64,000 nucleotides of DNA from Marmoricola endophyticus (GCF_014644415.1 NZ_BMKQ01000001.1:3113217-3177216); one strand, 5' to 3'; shown: positions 8,380 to 15,523, counted from the stretch's first letter. A program made the numbers and translations. The notes: generated by a model from the sequence alone, not told the origin.

Positions 8380-8385
8380 TAGGGT
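8380..8385 (+). promoter_or_regulatory. -10 box of a leaderless promoter (YchJ-like gene)
   Basis: TAGGGT lies 7 nt before the ATG at 8393, with no Shine-Dalgarno sequence between. Confidence 0.45.
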
Positions 8386-8392
8386 CGGGCGC

Positions 8393-8749
8393 ATGAGCGG
8401 TCTCTGCCCCTGCGGCACCGGAGCGGCGTACCACGACTGCTGCGAGCCGATCCTCGACGGACACCCGGCGCCGACCGCGGAACGGCTGATGCGCTCGCGC
8501 TACACCGCGTTCGTGCGTCACGACGCCGACCACCTGTTCCGCTCCTGGCACCCGCGTACCCGGCCCGACGAGGTCACCGCGGCCGGTGTGGAGTGGACGG
8601 GTCTCGAGGTGCTGCGCACCGAGGACGGCGGCGAGGGCGACGAGCACGGGACGGTCGAGTTCATCGCGCGCTACGACGGCGGCGAGGTGTGGGAGACCAG
8701 CCGCTTCGTCCACCACGCCGGTCGCTGGGTCTACGTCGGCCCGGAGTAG
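8393..8749 (+). CDS. YchJ-family (UPF0225) protein with SEC-C-like zinc motif
   Basis: A 118-aa protein whose N-terminus carries a SEC-C-type metal-binding knuckle, CPCGTGAAYHDCC (residues 5-17), which binds zinc in SecA and related proteins. The rest has the NTF2-like fold typical of YchJ (RYTAFVRHDADHLFRSWHP). The biological role of the family is unknown. The ATG follows a TAGGGT -10 box by 7 nt. Its 3' end overlaps the convergent DinB-like gene by 19 bases. Confidence 0.75.
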   Translation: MSGLCPCGTGAAYHDCCEPILDGHPAPTAERLMRSRYTAFVRHDADHLFRSWHPRTRPDEVTAAGVEWTGLEVLRTEDGGEGDEHGTVEFIARYDGGEVWETSRFVHHAGRWVYVGPE

Positions 8750-9306
8750 CCGTTCGCCCAGAGGTCGCGCATCAGGCAGACCTCGGCGAGGTGGTGCAGG
8801 CACTCGCGGTGGATGTGCAGCACCAGCGTGGCCATCGGTTCCTCGGCGTACGGGCCCTCCGCCGGGCCGCAGGGCTCGGCGAGACCGTCCTGGCCGAGGC
8901 TGCGCACGCCGGCGAGCCAGGTGGCGTACTGCTCGTCGAGCTGGGCGAGGCCGCCCGCGGCGGTGGGGGCGTACTCCCAGGAGTCGTAGTCGGTGGCCGG
9001 GGCGCCGAAGTGGTTCGCCGAGCGCATCGCGAGCACGCCGACGATCACGTGACCCAGGCGCCAGGCGATCGTCGTCACCGGAGACGGGTCGGGCGTGGAG
9101 TCGGGCATCTCCCAGTCCAGGCACCACGCGCCGGACCCGGCGGCGACGCTGGTCGCGGCCCGACCGCGCGGGCGGAGGCTCCACCCCGGTACGGGCTCCC
9201 AGAGGTACTCCTCGTCGCTGAGTCCCTCGAGCCGTGGGCGTGTCTGGTGGGTCCACTGCCAGTCCAGCTGGTCGACGAGCAGGGTGTTCCAGTCCAGGGC
9301 CGCCAT
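8731..9306 (-). CDS. DinB-superfamily protein
   Basis: A 191-aa four-helix-bundle protein of the DinB/mycothiol-dependent enzyme superfamily. The expected metal-binding histidines are visible in the first helix region (QWTHQTRPRL), in IAWRLGHVIVG (about residue 95), and in HIHRECLHHLAEV near the C-terminus. Members include thiol-dependent S-transferases and maleylpyruvate isomerases. In a mycothiol producer (mshB is in this window) thiol transfer is plausible but unproven. The ATG at 9306 follows an N-terminal MAALDWNTLL that starts the domain directly. Confidence 0.65.
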   Translation of the reverse strand: MAALDWNTLLVDQLDWQWTHQTRPRLEGLSDEEYLWEPVPGWSLRPRGRAATSVAAGSGAWCLDWEMPDSTPDPSPVTTIAWRLGHVIVGVLAMRSANHFGAPATDYDSWEYAPTAAGGLAQLDEQYATWLAGVRSLGQDGLAEPCGPAEGPYAEEPMATLVLHIHRECLHHLAEVCLMRDLWANGYSGPT

Positions 9307-9344
9307 GGGCCCACGCTGCCGTCGGCGGCGCTGCCGCGCAACCG

Positions 9345-9350
9345 TAGAGT
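9345..9350 (+). promoter_or_regulatory. -10 box of a leaderless ychF promoter
   Basis: TAGAGT lies 8 nt before the GTG start of ychF, with no Shine-Dalgarno sequence between. Confidence 0.4.
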
Positions 9351-9358
9351 GACCTCCC

Positions 9359-10435
9359 GTGGCTCTCACCATCGGCATCGTCGGCCTGCCCAACGCGGGC
9401 AAGTCGACCCTCTTCAACGCTCTGACCAAGAACGACGTCCTCGCGGCGAACTACCCGTTCGCGACCATCGAGCCGAACGTCGGCGTCGTCGGCGTCCCGG
9501 ACTCCCGGCTCGGCGTGCTCGCGGAGATGTTCGAGTCGGCCAAGGTGCTGCCCGCGACGGTCGAGTTCGTCGACATCGCCGGCATCGTCAAGGGCGCCGC
9601 CGAGGGGGAGGGGCTGGGCAACAAGTTCCTCTCCCACATCCGTGAGGCGGCCGCGATCTGCCAGGTCACGCGGGTCTTCACCGACGACGACGTCACCCAC
9701 GTCGACGGCAAGGTCGACCCGGGGTCGGACATCTCCACCATCCAGACCGAGATGATCCTGGCCGACCTCCAGACCGTCGACAACGCGCTGCCACGGCTGG
9801 AGAAGGAGGCGAAGATCAAGAAGGAGACGCAGGCCAGGGCGGCTGCGGTGCGCGAGGCCAAGGACGCGCTCGAGGCCGGCACCCCGATCATCGCCACCTC
9901 GATCGACCGCGACCTGCTGCGCGAGCTGTCGCTGCTGACCGCCAAGCCGTACATCTACGTCTTCAACTGCGACGCCGACGAGCTGGCCGACGAGGCGCTC
10001 AAGCAGCAGATGCGCGACCTGGTCGCCCCGGCCGAGGCGATCTTCCTCGACGCGAAGTTCGAGGCCGAGTTGGTCGAGCTCGACGACGAGGCCGAGGCGC
10101 GCGAGATGCTCGCCGAGATGGGCGTCGAGGAGCCCGGGCTGGACACCCTCGCCCGCGTCGGCTTCGACACGCTCGGGCTGCAGACGTACCTCACCGCGGG
10201 GCCGAAGGAGTCGCGCGCCTGGACGGTCAAGAAGGGCGCCACCGCCCCCGAGGCCGCCGGCGTGATCCACACCGACTTCCAGAAGGGCTTCATCAAGGCC
10301 GAGATCGTGTCGTACGACGACCTCGTCGACGCCGGGTCCATGAACGCCGCGAAGTCTGCCGGCAAGGTCCGCATCGAGGGCAAGGACTACGTGATGGCCG
10401 ACGGCGACGTCGTGGAGTTCCGCTTCAACGTGTAG
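9359..10435 (+). CDS. ychF: Redox-regulated ATPase YchF (OLA1 family)
   Basis: A 358-aa Obg-family P-loop protein that prefers ATP over GTP and associates with ribosomes; a near-universal housekeeping gene. G1 is GLPNAGKST (residues 8-16), G3 is in VDIAGIVKGAAEGEGLGN, and the NCDADE segment replaces the usual NKxD guanine motif, as expected for this family. The C-terminal TGS-like domain is complete (LQTYLTAGPKESRAWT through VEFRFNV). The last 19 bases of the gene are duplicated at 13179-13197, marking it as the insertion target of an island that leaves the coding sequence intact. Confidence 0.92.
   Translation: MALTIGIVGLPNAGKSTLFNALTKNDVLAANYPFATIEPNVGVVGVPDSRLGVLAEMFESAKVLPATVEFVDIAGIVKGAAEGEGLGNKFLSHIREAAAICQVTRVFTDDDVTHVDGKVDPGSDISTIQTEMILADLQTVDNALPRLEKEAKIKKETQARAAAVREAKDALEAGTPIIATSIDRDLLRELSLLTAKPYIYVFNCDADELADEALKQQMRDLVAPAEAIFLDAKFEAELVELDDEAEAREMLAEMGVEEPGLDTLARVGFDTLGLQTYLTAGPKESRAWTVKKGATAPEAAGVIHTDFQKGFIKAEIVSYDDLVDAGSMNAAKSAGKVRIEGKDYVMADGDVVEFRFNV
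10417..10435 (+). repeat. Left attachment-site-like direct repeat (3' end of ychF)
   Basis: gttccgcttcaacgtgtag, the last 19 bases of ychF including its stop codon, recurs at 13179-13197 with one mismatch (g to c in the third-last codon base before tag). This is the pattern left when an integrative element recombines into the end of a gene and rebuilds it. Confidence 0.65.
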
Positions 10436-10751
10436 GTGGGTTGCAAAAGCCCAAGTCAGAGGGGTCCGGTCTGCGTAGAGCCCGTTTCTGCCCTCACAGT
10501 GCCCTCGGTAGATCGGTTGACTCTGCCAACTAGTGCGTGCAGTCGCGTCGCTTTCGGTCCTCCTCGGTCCGCTGACGCTGGGCGTGATCGTTCGGCATCG
10601 TGGTCGGTGTGCGCACCCGCCGAGTCGGTGTCGAGATGCCCGGCTGCGGGCACTCGTGGTGCGGGCACGGGCAACGTTGCCGAGTGCGGGGTTCCGCGGG
10701 CGCGTCGTCGGCGGTCTTACCGCCCAACCCCCCGGGAGTAGCGTCGAGGAC
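10436..10751. other. Gene-free left end of the island
   Basis: These 316 bases hold no coding sequence I can support. Two short motifs stand out. GCCCAAGTCAGAGGG (10449-10463) recurs with one mismatch at 13121-13135. A 25-nt motif at 10488-10512 recurs at 13042-13066 with about 20 of 25 positions matching. Confidence 0.5.
10449..10463 (+). repeat. Short direct repeat near left island end (pairs with 13121-13135)
   Basis: GCCCAAGTCAGAGGG here and GCCCAGGTCAGAGGG at 13121, in the same orientation, each within about 45 nt of the att-like repeat. They could be arm-type recombinase sites. Confidence 0.4.
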
Positions 10752-11534
10752 ATGACGTTGCACCAGGTCCGACGCGGAAGCGGCAGTCCATTGCTGATGG
10801 TGCACGGTCTGGGCGCTGGATCGCGATCCTGGGCTCCCATCGTCGACGACCTGGCCGAGCGCCGCGAGGTCATCGCTGTCGACCTGCCGGGGTTCGGTGA
10901 GACGCCGGCGTTGACCGGCGAGGTCTCGATCGCGACCCTGACCGATGCCGTTGCGGACTTCATCCACGAGCAGGGGCTGGACGGGGTCTCCACCGTGGGT
11001 CAGTCGATGGGTGGGCGCATCGTGCTCGAGCTCGCGCGGCGCAGGCTCGGCGGCGACACCGTGGCTCTGGACCCGGGCGGCTTCTGGAACGGCCGTGAGC
11101 AGGCCGTCTTCGGGGCGACGCTGCGTCCGTCGATCGCTCTGGTCCGTGCGCTCCGAGGCGCGCTCCCGTCGCTGCTCGGCAACCCGGCGGGCAGGACTCT
11201 TCTGTTGGCGCAGCTGTCCGCACGGCCCTGGGCTCTGTCTCGCGACACGGTGCTGCCAGACGTGCTCGGCCTGGCAGACTCCCCGTCCACGGGCGATGCT
11301 CTGGATGCTCTGATCAAGGGCCCCAAGCAGGAGGGCGCCCCGGCGGGCACCGTGCCCGGCCGGGTCACGATCGGATGGGGTCGACGCGACCTGGTGACCC
11401 TGCCGAGGCAGGCTGCACGCGCCACAGAGCTGTTTCCCGACGCGGTGCTGCACTGGTTCGAGCGGTGTGGTCACTTCCCGCAGTGGGACTCACCGAGTGA
11501 AGCGACGCGCTTGATTCTGGACAGCACCGGCTGA
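10752..11534 (+). CDS. Alpha/beta-fold hydrolase
   Basis: A 260-aa single-domain hydrolase. The oxyanion segment is MVHGLGAGSRSW (about residues 16-27), the nucleophile elbow is VGQSMGGRIV (Ser about 83), and the catalytic His is in RCGHFPQWD near the C-terminus. The acid is probably in IGWGRRDLVT. No signal peptide is seen, so it is probably cytoplasmic. GAGGAC precedes the ATG closely. It is the only intact plus-strand gene of the ychF island. Esterase, epoxide hydrolase or lactonase activity are all possible. Confidence 0.75.
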   Translation: MTLHQVRRGSGSPLLMVHGLGAGSRSWAPIVDDLAERREVIAVDLPGFGETPALTGEVSIATLTDAVADFIHEQGLDGVSTVGQSMGGRIVLELARRRLGGDTVALDPGGFWNGREQAVFGATLRPSIALVRALRGALPSLLGNPAGRTLLLAQLSARPWALSRDTVLPDVLGLADSPSTGDALDALIKGPKQEGAPAGTVPGRVTIGWGRRDLVTLPRQAARATELFPDAVLHWFERCGHFPQWDSPSEATRLILDSTG

Positions 11535-11632
11535 GGCGTCAGGCCGGCGGTATCGCGACCGGGTCTCGAGCTCCGGCTGCGGTACGCAGGACGGAAGCCG
11601 TCGGCCAGGGACGACCGGTCGGTCAGTGGTGC

Positions 11633-12043
11633 TCAGGTGAGTCCGAGCTGCGACATGATGCCGGCCTCATCCGTGCTGCCCCAGCGCTCCACCAGCTTGG
11701 CGTCGCCGTCGAATTTGCTGATCTGCACGCCGCGGACCGCGAAGGACTTGCCGGTGGGCTCGTGGCCTTGGAAGACGCCCTCGTGGGTGCCGGTGAGCGT
11801 GTAGGCGAAGGCGACGTTGTCGTCGTCAGCCACGAGGTGCTCGACCTCGACGTGCAGGTCGGGGAAGGCCGTGCGCATCTCGTCGAAGAATGCGACGAAG
11901 CCCGCGGGGCCGTCGACCTGACCGGGAGCCGGGTCGTGGTCGACCTTGCCGTCAGCGACCAAGCCGTGCAGAGCCTCTAGGTCACCGGTGTTGACGGCCT
12001 CGCCGAACGCCTGCTGGGCCGCGGTGTTGGTTTCTTTGCTCAT
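11633..12043 (-). CDS. SnoaL-like ester cyclase family protein (NTF2 fold)
   Basis: A 136-aa protein with the NTF2-like SnoaL fold: AFGEAVNTGDLEAL, FFDEMRTAFPDLHVEVEHL and RGVQISKFDGDAKLVERWG are typical of the small ester cyclase/polyketide-cyclase-like family common in actinobacteria. Most members have no known substrate. The ATG at 12043 is strongly supported by GAGGAGA 6 nt upstream. It lies inside the ychF island, converging on the hydrolase gene. Confidence 0.75.
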   Translation of the reverse strand: MSKETNTAAQQAFGEAVNTGDLEALHGLVADGKVDHDPAPGQVDGPAGFVAFFDEMRTAFPDLHVEVEHLVADDDNVAFAYTLTGTHEGVFQGHEPTGKSFAVRGVQISKFDGDAKLVERWGSTDEAGIMSQLGLT

Positions 12044-12116
12044 CTGACTCTCCTCAGCTGATGGTCCCCAGGACGGTCGCCCGGGTCGCTCCTCGACGAG
12101 TGAACACTGGGTGCCA

Positions 12117-12472
12117 AAGTCCGCTGACTCCCCTCTGCGGGAGATCCTCACCGTCGCCGGCGGCCCGGTGGCCTTGCTGGCCGAGGGGCTCGGGCGCATT
12201 GACGGAATCGAGTCGGCGTTCCTCTACGGGGTCCTTCGCCGCACGGCTGAAAGGAGTCGCCGGGCCGGCTCCGCACGACATCGACGTGATGGTCGTCGGA
12301 CCCCGGATCTCGACGCGGTCTACAAGGCGTGCACGCCGTTGAGGCCGCCGTGCACCGTCCGGTCGATCCGACGATCCTCAGCCCGCCGAAGCTCACAGCT
12401 CAGTCGGGCTTCCTGGCCACCGTGCGATCCGGTCCGATCGTCCCGGTGGTGGGGGAGCCGTCGTGGCGGTGA
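12117..12472 (+). pseudogene. Decayed nucleotidyltransferase domain (as fused to ArsR-type regulators)
   Basis: Reading across three frames rebuilds one protein. SPLREILTVAGGPVAL then GRIDGIESAFLYG runs to about 12229. After a one-base shift in a G run it continues as SFAARLKGVAGPAPHDIDV and MVVG to about 12300. A second shift gives PDLDAVYKAC. A third gives VEAAVHRPVDPTILSPPKL and TVRSGPIVPVVGEP to a stop at 12470-12472. G-S-x(9+)-D-I-D-V is the nucleotidyltransferase active-site motif. The order fits the C-terminal nucleotidyltransferase domain seen behind ArsR-type HTH domains. With three frameshifts it is not functional as written. Confidence 0.65.
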
Positions 12473-12558
12473 AACCTCTGACTTGAGGGCGGCTTGTTCT
12501 TTCAGGGGCAGGTCGGGCCTCGCCGGGCATGCGGTGCGGAACGCACGTCTGCAGCAGC

Positions 12559-12957
12559 TCAACTGGACAGATCGATCTCGCGAATCGATGTCCGGGGCAC
12601 CGCGAACGGGCCGGGCCCCTCGCCCGTCGCCTGCGTCCAAATGACTTGCTGGCTCGCGATGTAGGCCTCGGCCATCTGCTCAGCGGTCAGGTTGCCCGAG
12701 GTGAGGTAGAAGGCTCGGACGCCATGGCGAATGATTGCGGCACGTTCTGCCGGTCGATACCGGATTCGTTCATCCTTCCAGCACGGCCCAGCCGTTCTCG
12801 CCGGCGAGATGTAGCCAGTCGGTGTCGGCGACGCTCTGACCAGCCTGGTCGCCGTAGTGCTCGGCCATCGTCAGTAGCGACAACCCTCCGCCCGCAGGAG
12901 ACGAGGTACCCGAAAGCGTCCGAGGCTGCGGTCCACGAAGAACAGCGGTGCTCGGGC
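12559..12957 (-). pseudogene. Decayed PIN-like domain toxin (VapC45-like)
   Basis: Three minus-strand frames join into one about 130-residue protein. It begins APLFFVDRSLGRFRVPRLLR (bases about 12952 downward), shifts to GLSLLTMAEHYGDQAGQSVA and DTDWLHLAGENGWAVL, then shifts to KDERIRYRPAERAAIIRHG, RAFYLTSGNLTAEQMAEA and ends IREIDLSS-stop at 12559. FVDRSLG and DTDWLHLAGENGW carry the acidic residues of PIN-like nucleases. Two frameshifts inactivate it. No antitoxin gene is seen nearby, though the decayed nucleotidyltransferase lies just downstream. Confidence 0.6.
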
Positions 12958-13178
12958 TTCGTCTGCGGGTGATTGGAAACGCCCACCAGGCCTCACCCAA
13001 GCCCTCTAGGACACCCGAAAGTCGATGGCTCCGGCCCTCGTCTGCCGTCAATCTGCCCTCAGTAGAACCGTCAGAGACCCAAAACTATAGAAGACGAAGA
13101 GACGCGACAGGGCGGTGTTTGCCCAGGTCAGAGGGCGTTTCCGACCACTGATCGCAGACGACGAAAAGTGTGATCATC
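12958..13178. other. Gene-free right end of the island
   Basis: No gene is supported. It contains the second copies of the two short direct repeats (13042-13066 and 13121-13135) and an AT-rich stretch (aaaactatagaag near 13081) unlike the surrounding chromosome. Confidence 0.5.
13121..13135 (+). repeat. Short direct repeat near right island end (pairs with 10449-10463)
   Basis: GCCCAGGTCAGAGGG, in the same orientation as the left copy, 43 nt before the right att-like repeat. Confidence 0.4.
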
Positions 13179-13197
13179 GTTCCGCTTCAACGTCTAG
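13179..13197 (+). repeat. Right attachment-site-like direct repeat
   Basis: gttccgcttcaacgtctag, an 18/19 copy of the last 19 bases of ychF, out of any coding context here. Confidence 0.65.
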
Positions 13198-13233
13198 TCT
13201 CGTCGACCTCCGAGCTCGGCGTTGGGCAAGAGG

Positions 13234-13662
13234 TCAGCTGTCCAGCAGCGCGTCGGCCGTGGCGTCCCACTCGTGGCTGGTCTGCCGACGCCACAAGCCC
13301 GTGCGGGTGGGTGGTGGGAAACCCGTACGGCACCAGCCGCGCTCGGCGGTGAAGTCGAAGACCGCATGCGCATGGTCGTTGATCAGCAGCGCCGCGACGT
13401 TGCCGGCCGTGTTCCAGGCGATGGCGGCGCGGCAGGGGAGGTGCCGATCGGTCACCTGCTCGACGTCGTAGACGTGCAGGGCGTCGGCGATCTCCTCGCC
13501 TGCGGGACGTGGGAGTACGGCGTAGAAGTAGCCGGTCTCCCCGTCGTCCTCGAACACGACCTGACCGACCCCGGTCGGTGAGCTGCTCGGCAGCAACGGC
13601 CCCGACCCGTCGTCGTCGGTCGACCCGACGGTGAGCTCGATGGCGTTCGCCTCGTGCAGCAT
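13234..13662 (-). CDS. DUF2251-type protein of unknown function
   Basis: A 142-aa protein that I place in the DUF2251 group from its central pattern (VVFEDDGETGYFYAV, then AIAWNTAGNVAALLINDHAH and AVFDFTAERGWCR). It has no signal peptide or membrane segment. The function is unknown. The ATG at 13662 is supported by AGGGGG 5 nt upstream; the frame is open for 28 more residues upstream but those are low-complexity. It begins the chromosomal backbone to the right of the ychF island, with its stop 37 bases from the right repeat. Confidence 0.6.
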   Translation of the reverse strand: MLHEANAIELTVGSTDDDGSGPLLPSSSPTGVGQVVFEDDGETGYFYAVLPRPAGEEIADALHVYDVEQVTDRHLPCRAAIAWNTAGNVAALLINDHAHAVFDFTAERGWCRTGFPPPTRTGLWRRQTSHEWDATADALLDS

Positions 13663-13821
13663 CGGACCCCCTGGACGACTGGGTGCCGGTCGCCGAGGCC
13701 GGCACGAGACGAGCAGACCACCTCGCCTGGGGCGTGTCCAGGGCACGGGCGCCTCAGCGGGTGCTCAGGGTCGGTGGCTACGGTGCAGGACGACGTACCC
13801 ATCCTGGAAGGTCGGACCCCC

Positions 13822-14775
13822 TTGCTGCACGGAACCCGCCGTACCGCGGCCGCTCTCGGCGCCGTCGTCCTGCTCACTCCCGTCCTCGCCGCGTGCGGTG
13901 GGGGTGGCGACGACAAGAGCGACACGGACGTCGCCGGGGTCTCGCTCTCCGGCGGGGTCGGCAAGAGCATCAAGGCCTCGTGGCCGGAGAAGTTCTCCGG
14001 CAAGAAGTCGAGCAAGGCCACTACCGTGGTCAAGGGGTCCGGCGACGAGATCGCCAAGGACGACACGGTCAGCACGTACGTCTGGATCGGCAGCGGCAAG
14101 TCGAAGAAGACGGTGTACGACGACTACAAGAACGGCGCGTCCGAGCCGATCCCGGCCGGACAGGTCAGCGGCGTGCTCGGCTCGCTGTTCGACGGTGCGA
14201 CGTACGGCTCCCGCCGCGCCGCGGTGACCACCGGCAGCGACCTGTTCGGCTCCCCGTCGGGCAACCCGCAGCTCGGTGTCGGCGGCAGCGACCCGGTCGT
14301 CATCGTGGTCGACCTGGTGAAGAAGGCGCCGGTCTCCCCGACGCCGTCCAGCGACAAGGTGCAGACCGCCCCGGCGAGCGAGCAGCCGAAGGTCGTCGAG
14401 AAGGGCGGCAAGCCGTCCGGCCTCGACTTCGCCGGGGTCGACGAGCCGGCGCTCGACACCCCCGTCCAGCGGGTCGTGCTCAAGCAGGGCAACGGCGCGG
14501 CGGTCAAGGCGACGGACACGATCACCGTCAACTACCTCGGCTCGACCTACAAGGGGACCACCCCGTTCGACGAGAGCTACACCAAGCAGCCGCTGAGCCA
14601 GCCGCTGAGCGGTCTGATCAAGGGCTGGGCGATCGGGCTCACCGGCGTCAAGGTCGGCAGCCGGGTGCTGCTGCAGATCCCGCCCGCGTACGGGTACGGC
14701 GCGCAGGGCAGCCCGCCCACCATCCCCGCCAACGCGACGCTGTGGTTCGTGATCGACGTGACCGGCACGAAGTAG
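13822..14775 (+). CDS. FKBP-type peptidyl-prolyl cis-trans isomerase lipoprotein
   Basis: A secreted lipoprotein of about 317 residues. The N-terminus is basic, then hydrophobic (GAVVLLTPVLAAC), with lipobox LAAC, so it should be lipid-anchored outside the membrane. The last roughly 105 residues are a canonical FKBP domain (ITVNYLGSTYKGTTPFDES, LIKGWAIGLTGVKVGSR, IPPAYGYGAQG, LWFVIDV). Residues about 40-150 look like a second, degenerate FKBP-like domain lacking the signature. No ATG is available; TTG at 13822 with GGAAGG upstream gives a normal signal peptide. GTG at 13783 is the alternative. Confidence 0.8.
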   Translation: MLHGTRRTAAALGAVVLLTPVLAACGGGGDDKSDTDVAGVSLSGGVGKSIKASWPEKFSGKKSSKATTVVKGSGDEIAKDDTVSTYVWIGSGKSKKTVYDDYKNGASEPIPAGQVSGVLGSLFDGATYGSRRAAVTTGSDLFGSPSGNPQLGVGGSDPVVIVVDLVKKAPVSPTPSSDKVQTAPASEQPKVVEKGGKPSGLDFAGVDEPALDTPVQRVVLKQGNGAAVKATDTITVNYLGSTYKGTTPFDESYTKQPLSQPLSGLIKGWAIGLTGVKVGSRVLLQIPPAYGYGAQGSPPTIPANATLWFVIDVTGTK

Positions 14776-14790
14776 CCGGTCCCACACCCC

Positions 14791-15144
14791 TCAGGTGTGC
14801 GTGCCGACGTTGACCACGCGGCCGGCCGAGTCGCGGTAGAAGAAGCGGGTCACGCCCCACTCCTCCCGGCTGAGCGGGTGGACGACGGCGAGTCCCGCTG
14901 CCGTGGCCGCGTCGTGGGCAGCCTCCACCTCGGCGAGACTGACGAGGAAGATCGAGACGTCGGGGTTGACTGTCGCGGTGGCGTCGGTGGTCATCAGGCT
15001 GAGCTGGTGCCCGTCGGCGTCCGCGAGGGTCACGATCCACCTGTGGTCCATCACCGGACGCAGGCCGAGGACGGCCGTGTGCTCGGCCACGGCGGCGGCC
15101 AGGTCCGGCACGGTCAGGTTCGGCACGATCCGCTCCACGGGCAC
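14791..15144 (-). CDS. VOC (glyoxalase/bleomycin-resistance) superfamily protein
   Basis: A 117-aa single-module VOC protein built of two beta-alpha-beta-beta-beta units: IVPNLTVPDLAAAVAEHTAVLG, then DVSIFLVSLAEVEAAHDAA and WGVTRFFYRDSAGRVVNVGTH. Such proteins act as dimers on varied small molecules or as binding proteins. The catalytic role cannot be told from sequence. The GTG at 15144 (VPVERIVPNL) is my preferred start, but a second GTG at 15138 fits as well and the ribosome site is weak. It converges on the FKBP gene. Confidence 0.65.
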   Translation of the reverse strand: MPVERIVPNLTVPDLAAAVAEHTAVLGLRPVMDHRWIVTLADADGHQLSLMTTDATATVNPDVSIFLVSLAEVEAAHDAATAAGLAVVHPLSREEWGVTRFFYRDSAGRVVNVGTHT

Positions 15145-15217
15145 GTCGCCGAGCAGACCACGACTCGTGCGGGGCGTCCAGGTTTGAGCCCGCGCCGAGC
15201 GGGCACCGGTCATTCGG

Positions 15218-15237
15218 TGGCACCGGCTCCGGTGCCA
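15218..15237. promoter_or_regulatory. Perfect 20-bp palindrome between divergent genes
   Basis: TGGCACCGG-CT-CCGGTGCCA has perfect 9-bp arms, between the start of the VOC gene and the start of the repeat-protein gene. This position fits an operator shared by both. Confidence 0.35.
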
Positions 15238-15268
15238 CGACCAGCCGAGAAGGAAGTAGGGATCCGAC

Positions 15269-15523
15269 GTGCTCGACGACGACGACATGACGACCTCTGG
15301 CGACAACGGTGCCGAGGGCCCCGCGGACGGCGGCGCTTCGGGTACGCCGGGTGTGCAGGACGGCGGTGCCGATGGTGGGGCCGAGGGTCCCGCTGACGGT
15401 GGTGCCTCGGGTACGCCGGGTGTGCAGGACGGCGGTGCCGATGGTGGGGCCGAGGGTCCCGCTGACGGTGGTGCCTCGGGTACGCCGGGTGTGCAGGACG
15501 GCGGTGCCGACGGCGGCGCCTGA
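15269..15523 (+). CDS. Small Gly/Asp-rich tandem-repeat protein, unknown
   Basis: An 84-aa very acidic, low-complexity protein. After MLDDDDMTTSGDN come three 23-residue units of the form GAEGPADGGASGTPGVQDGG-ADG, and the chain ends in GGA. It has no cysteines, signal peptide or hydrophobic segment, so it is probably disordered. The DNA shows an exact 69-bp period. The GTG at 15269 has AAGGAAG upstream; ATG at 15287 would shorten it by six residues. The complementary strand is also open here, so coding status is likely but not certain. Confidence 0.45.
   Translation: MLDDDDMTTSGDNGAEGPADGGASGTPGVQDGGADGGAEGPADGGASGTPGVQDGGADGGAEGPADGGASGTPGVQDGGADGGA
15366..15503 (+). repeat. Two identical 69-bp tandem repeats (third, partial copy upstream)
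   Basis: Bases 15366-15434 and 15435-15503 are identical. A diverged partial copy precedes them and a short fourth start follows at 15504. The 69-bp period is a multiple of three, so changes in copy number would keep the small gene in frame. Confidence 0.8.

Larger units (their letters stand above)
10417..13197. mobile_element. Putative remnant genomic island integrated at the 3' end of ychF
   Basis: About 2.76 kb bounded by 19-bp direct repeats. Inside are a hydrolase gene, a SnoaL-like gene and two pseudogenes, with a higher share of non-coding and locally AT-rich sequence (around 13081-13100) than anywhere else in the window. Two further short direct repeats lie just inside each end in mirrored order. 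No integrase or excisionase is recognisable, so this would be a decayed or non-autonomous element. Confidence 0.55.

Noticed and set aside
12111-12644. Plus-strand frame of 177 codons in the ychF island as an intact gene
   Set aside because: Only its first 40 codons resemble a protein family. The homology then continues in other frames, so it is read as a pseudogene with out-of-frame tail.
10417-13197. Integrase gene inside the ychF island
   Set aside because: No frame on either strand shows tyrosine-recombinase R-H-R-Y or serine-recombinase motifs, so none is annotated.
15366-15503. CRISPR-like or VNTR array
   Set aside because: The repeats are directly adjacent without spacers and keep a coding frame; there are no cas genes. 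It is a coding tandem repeat.
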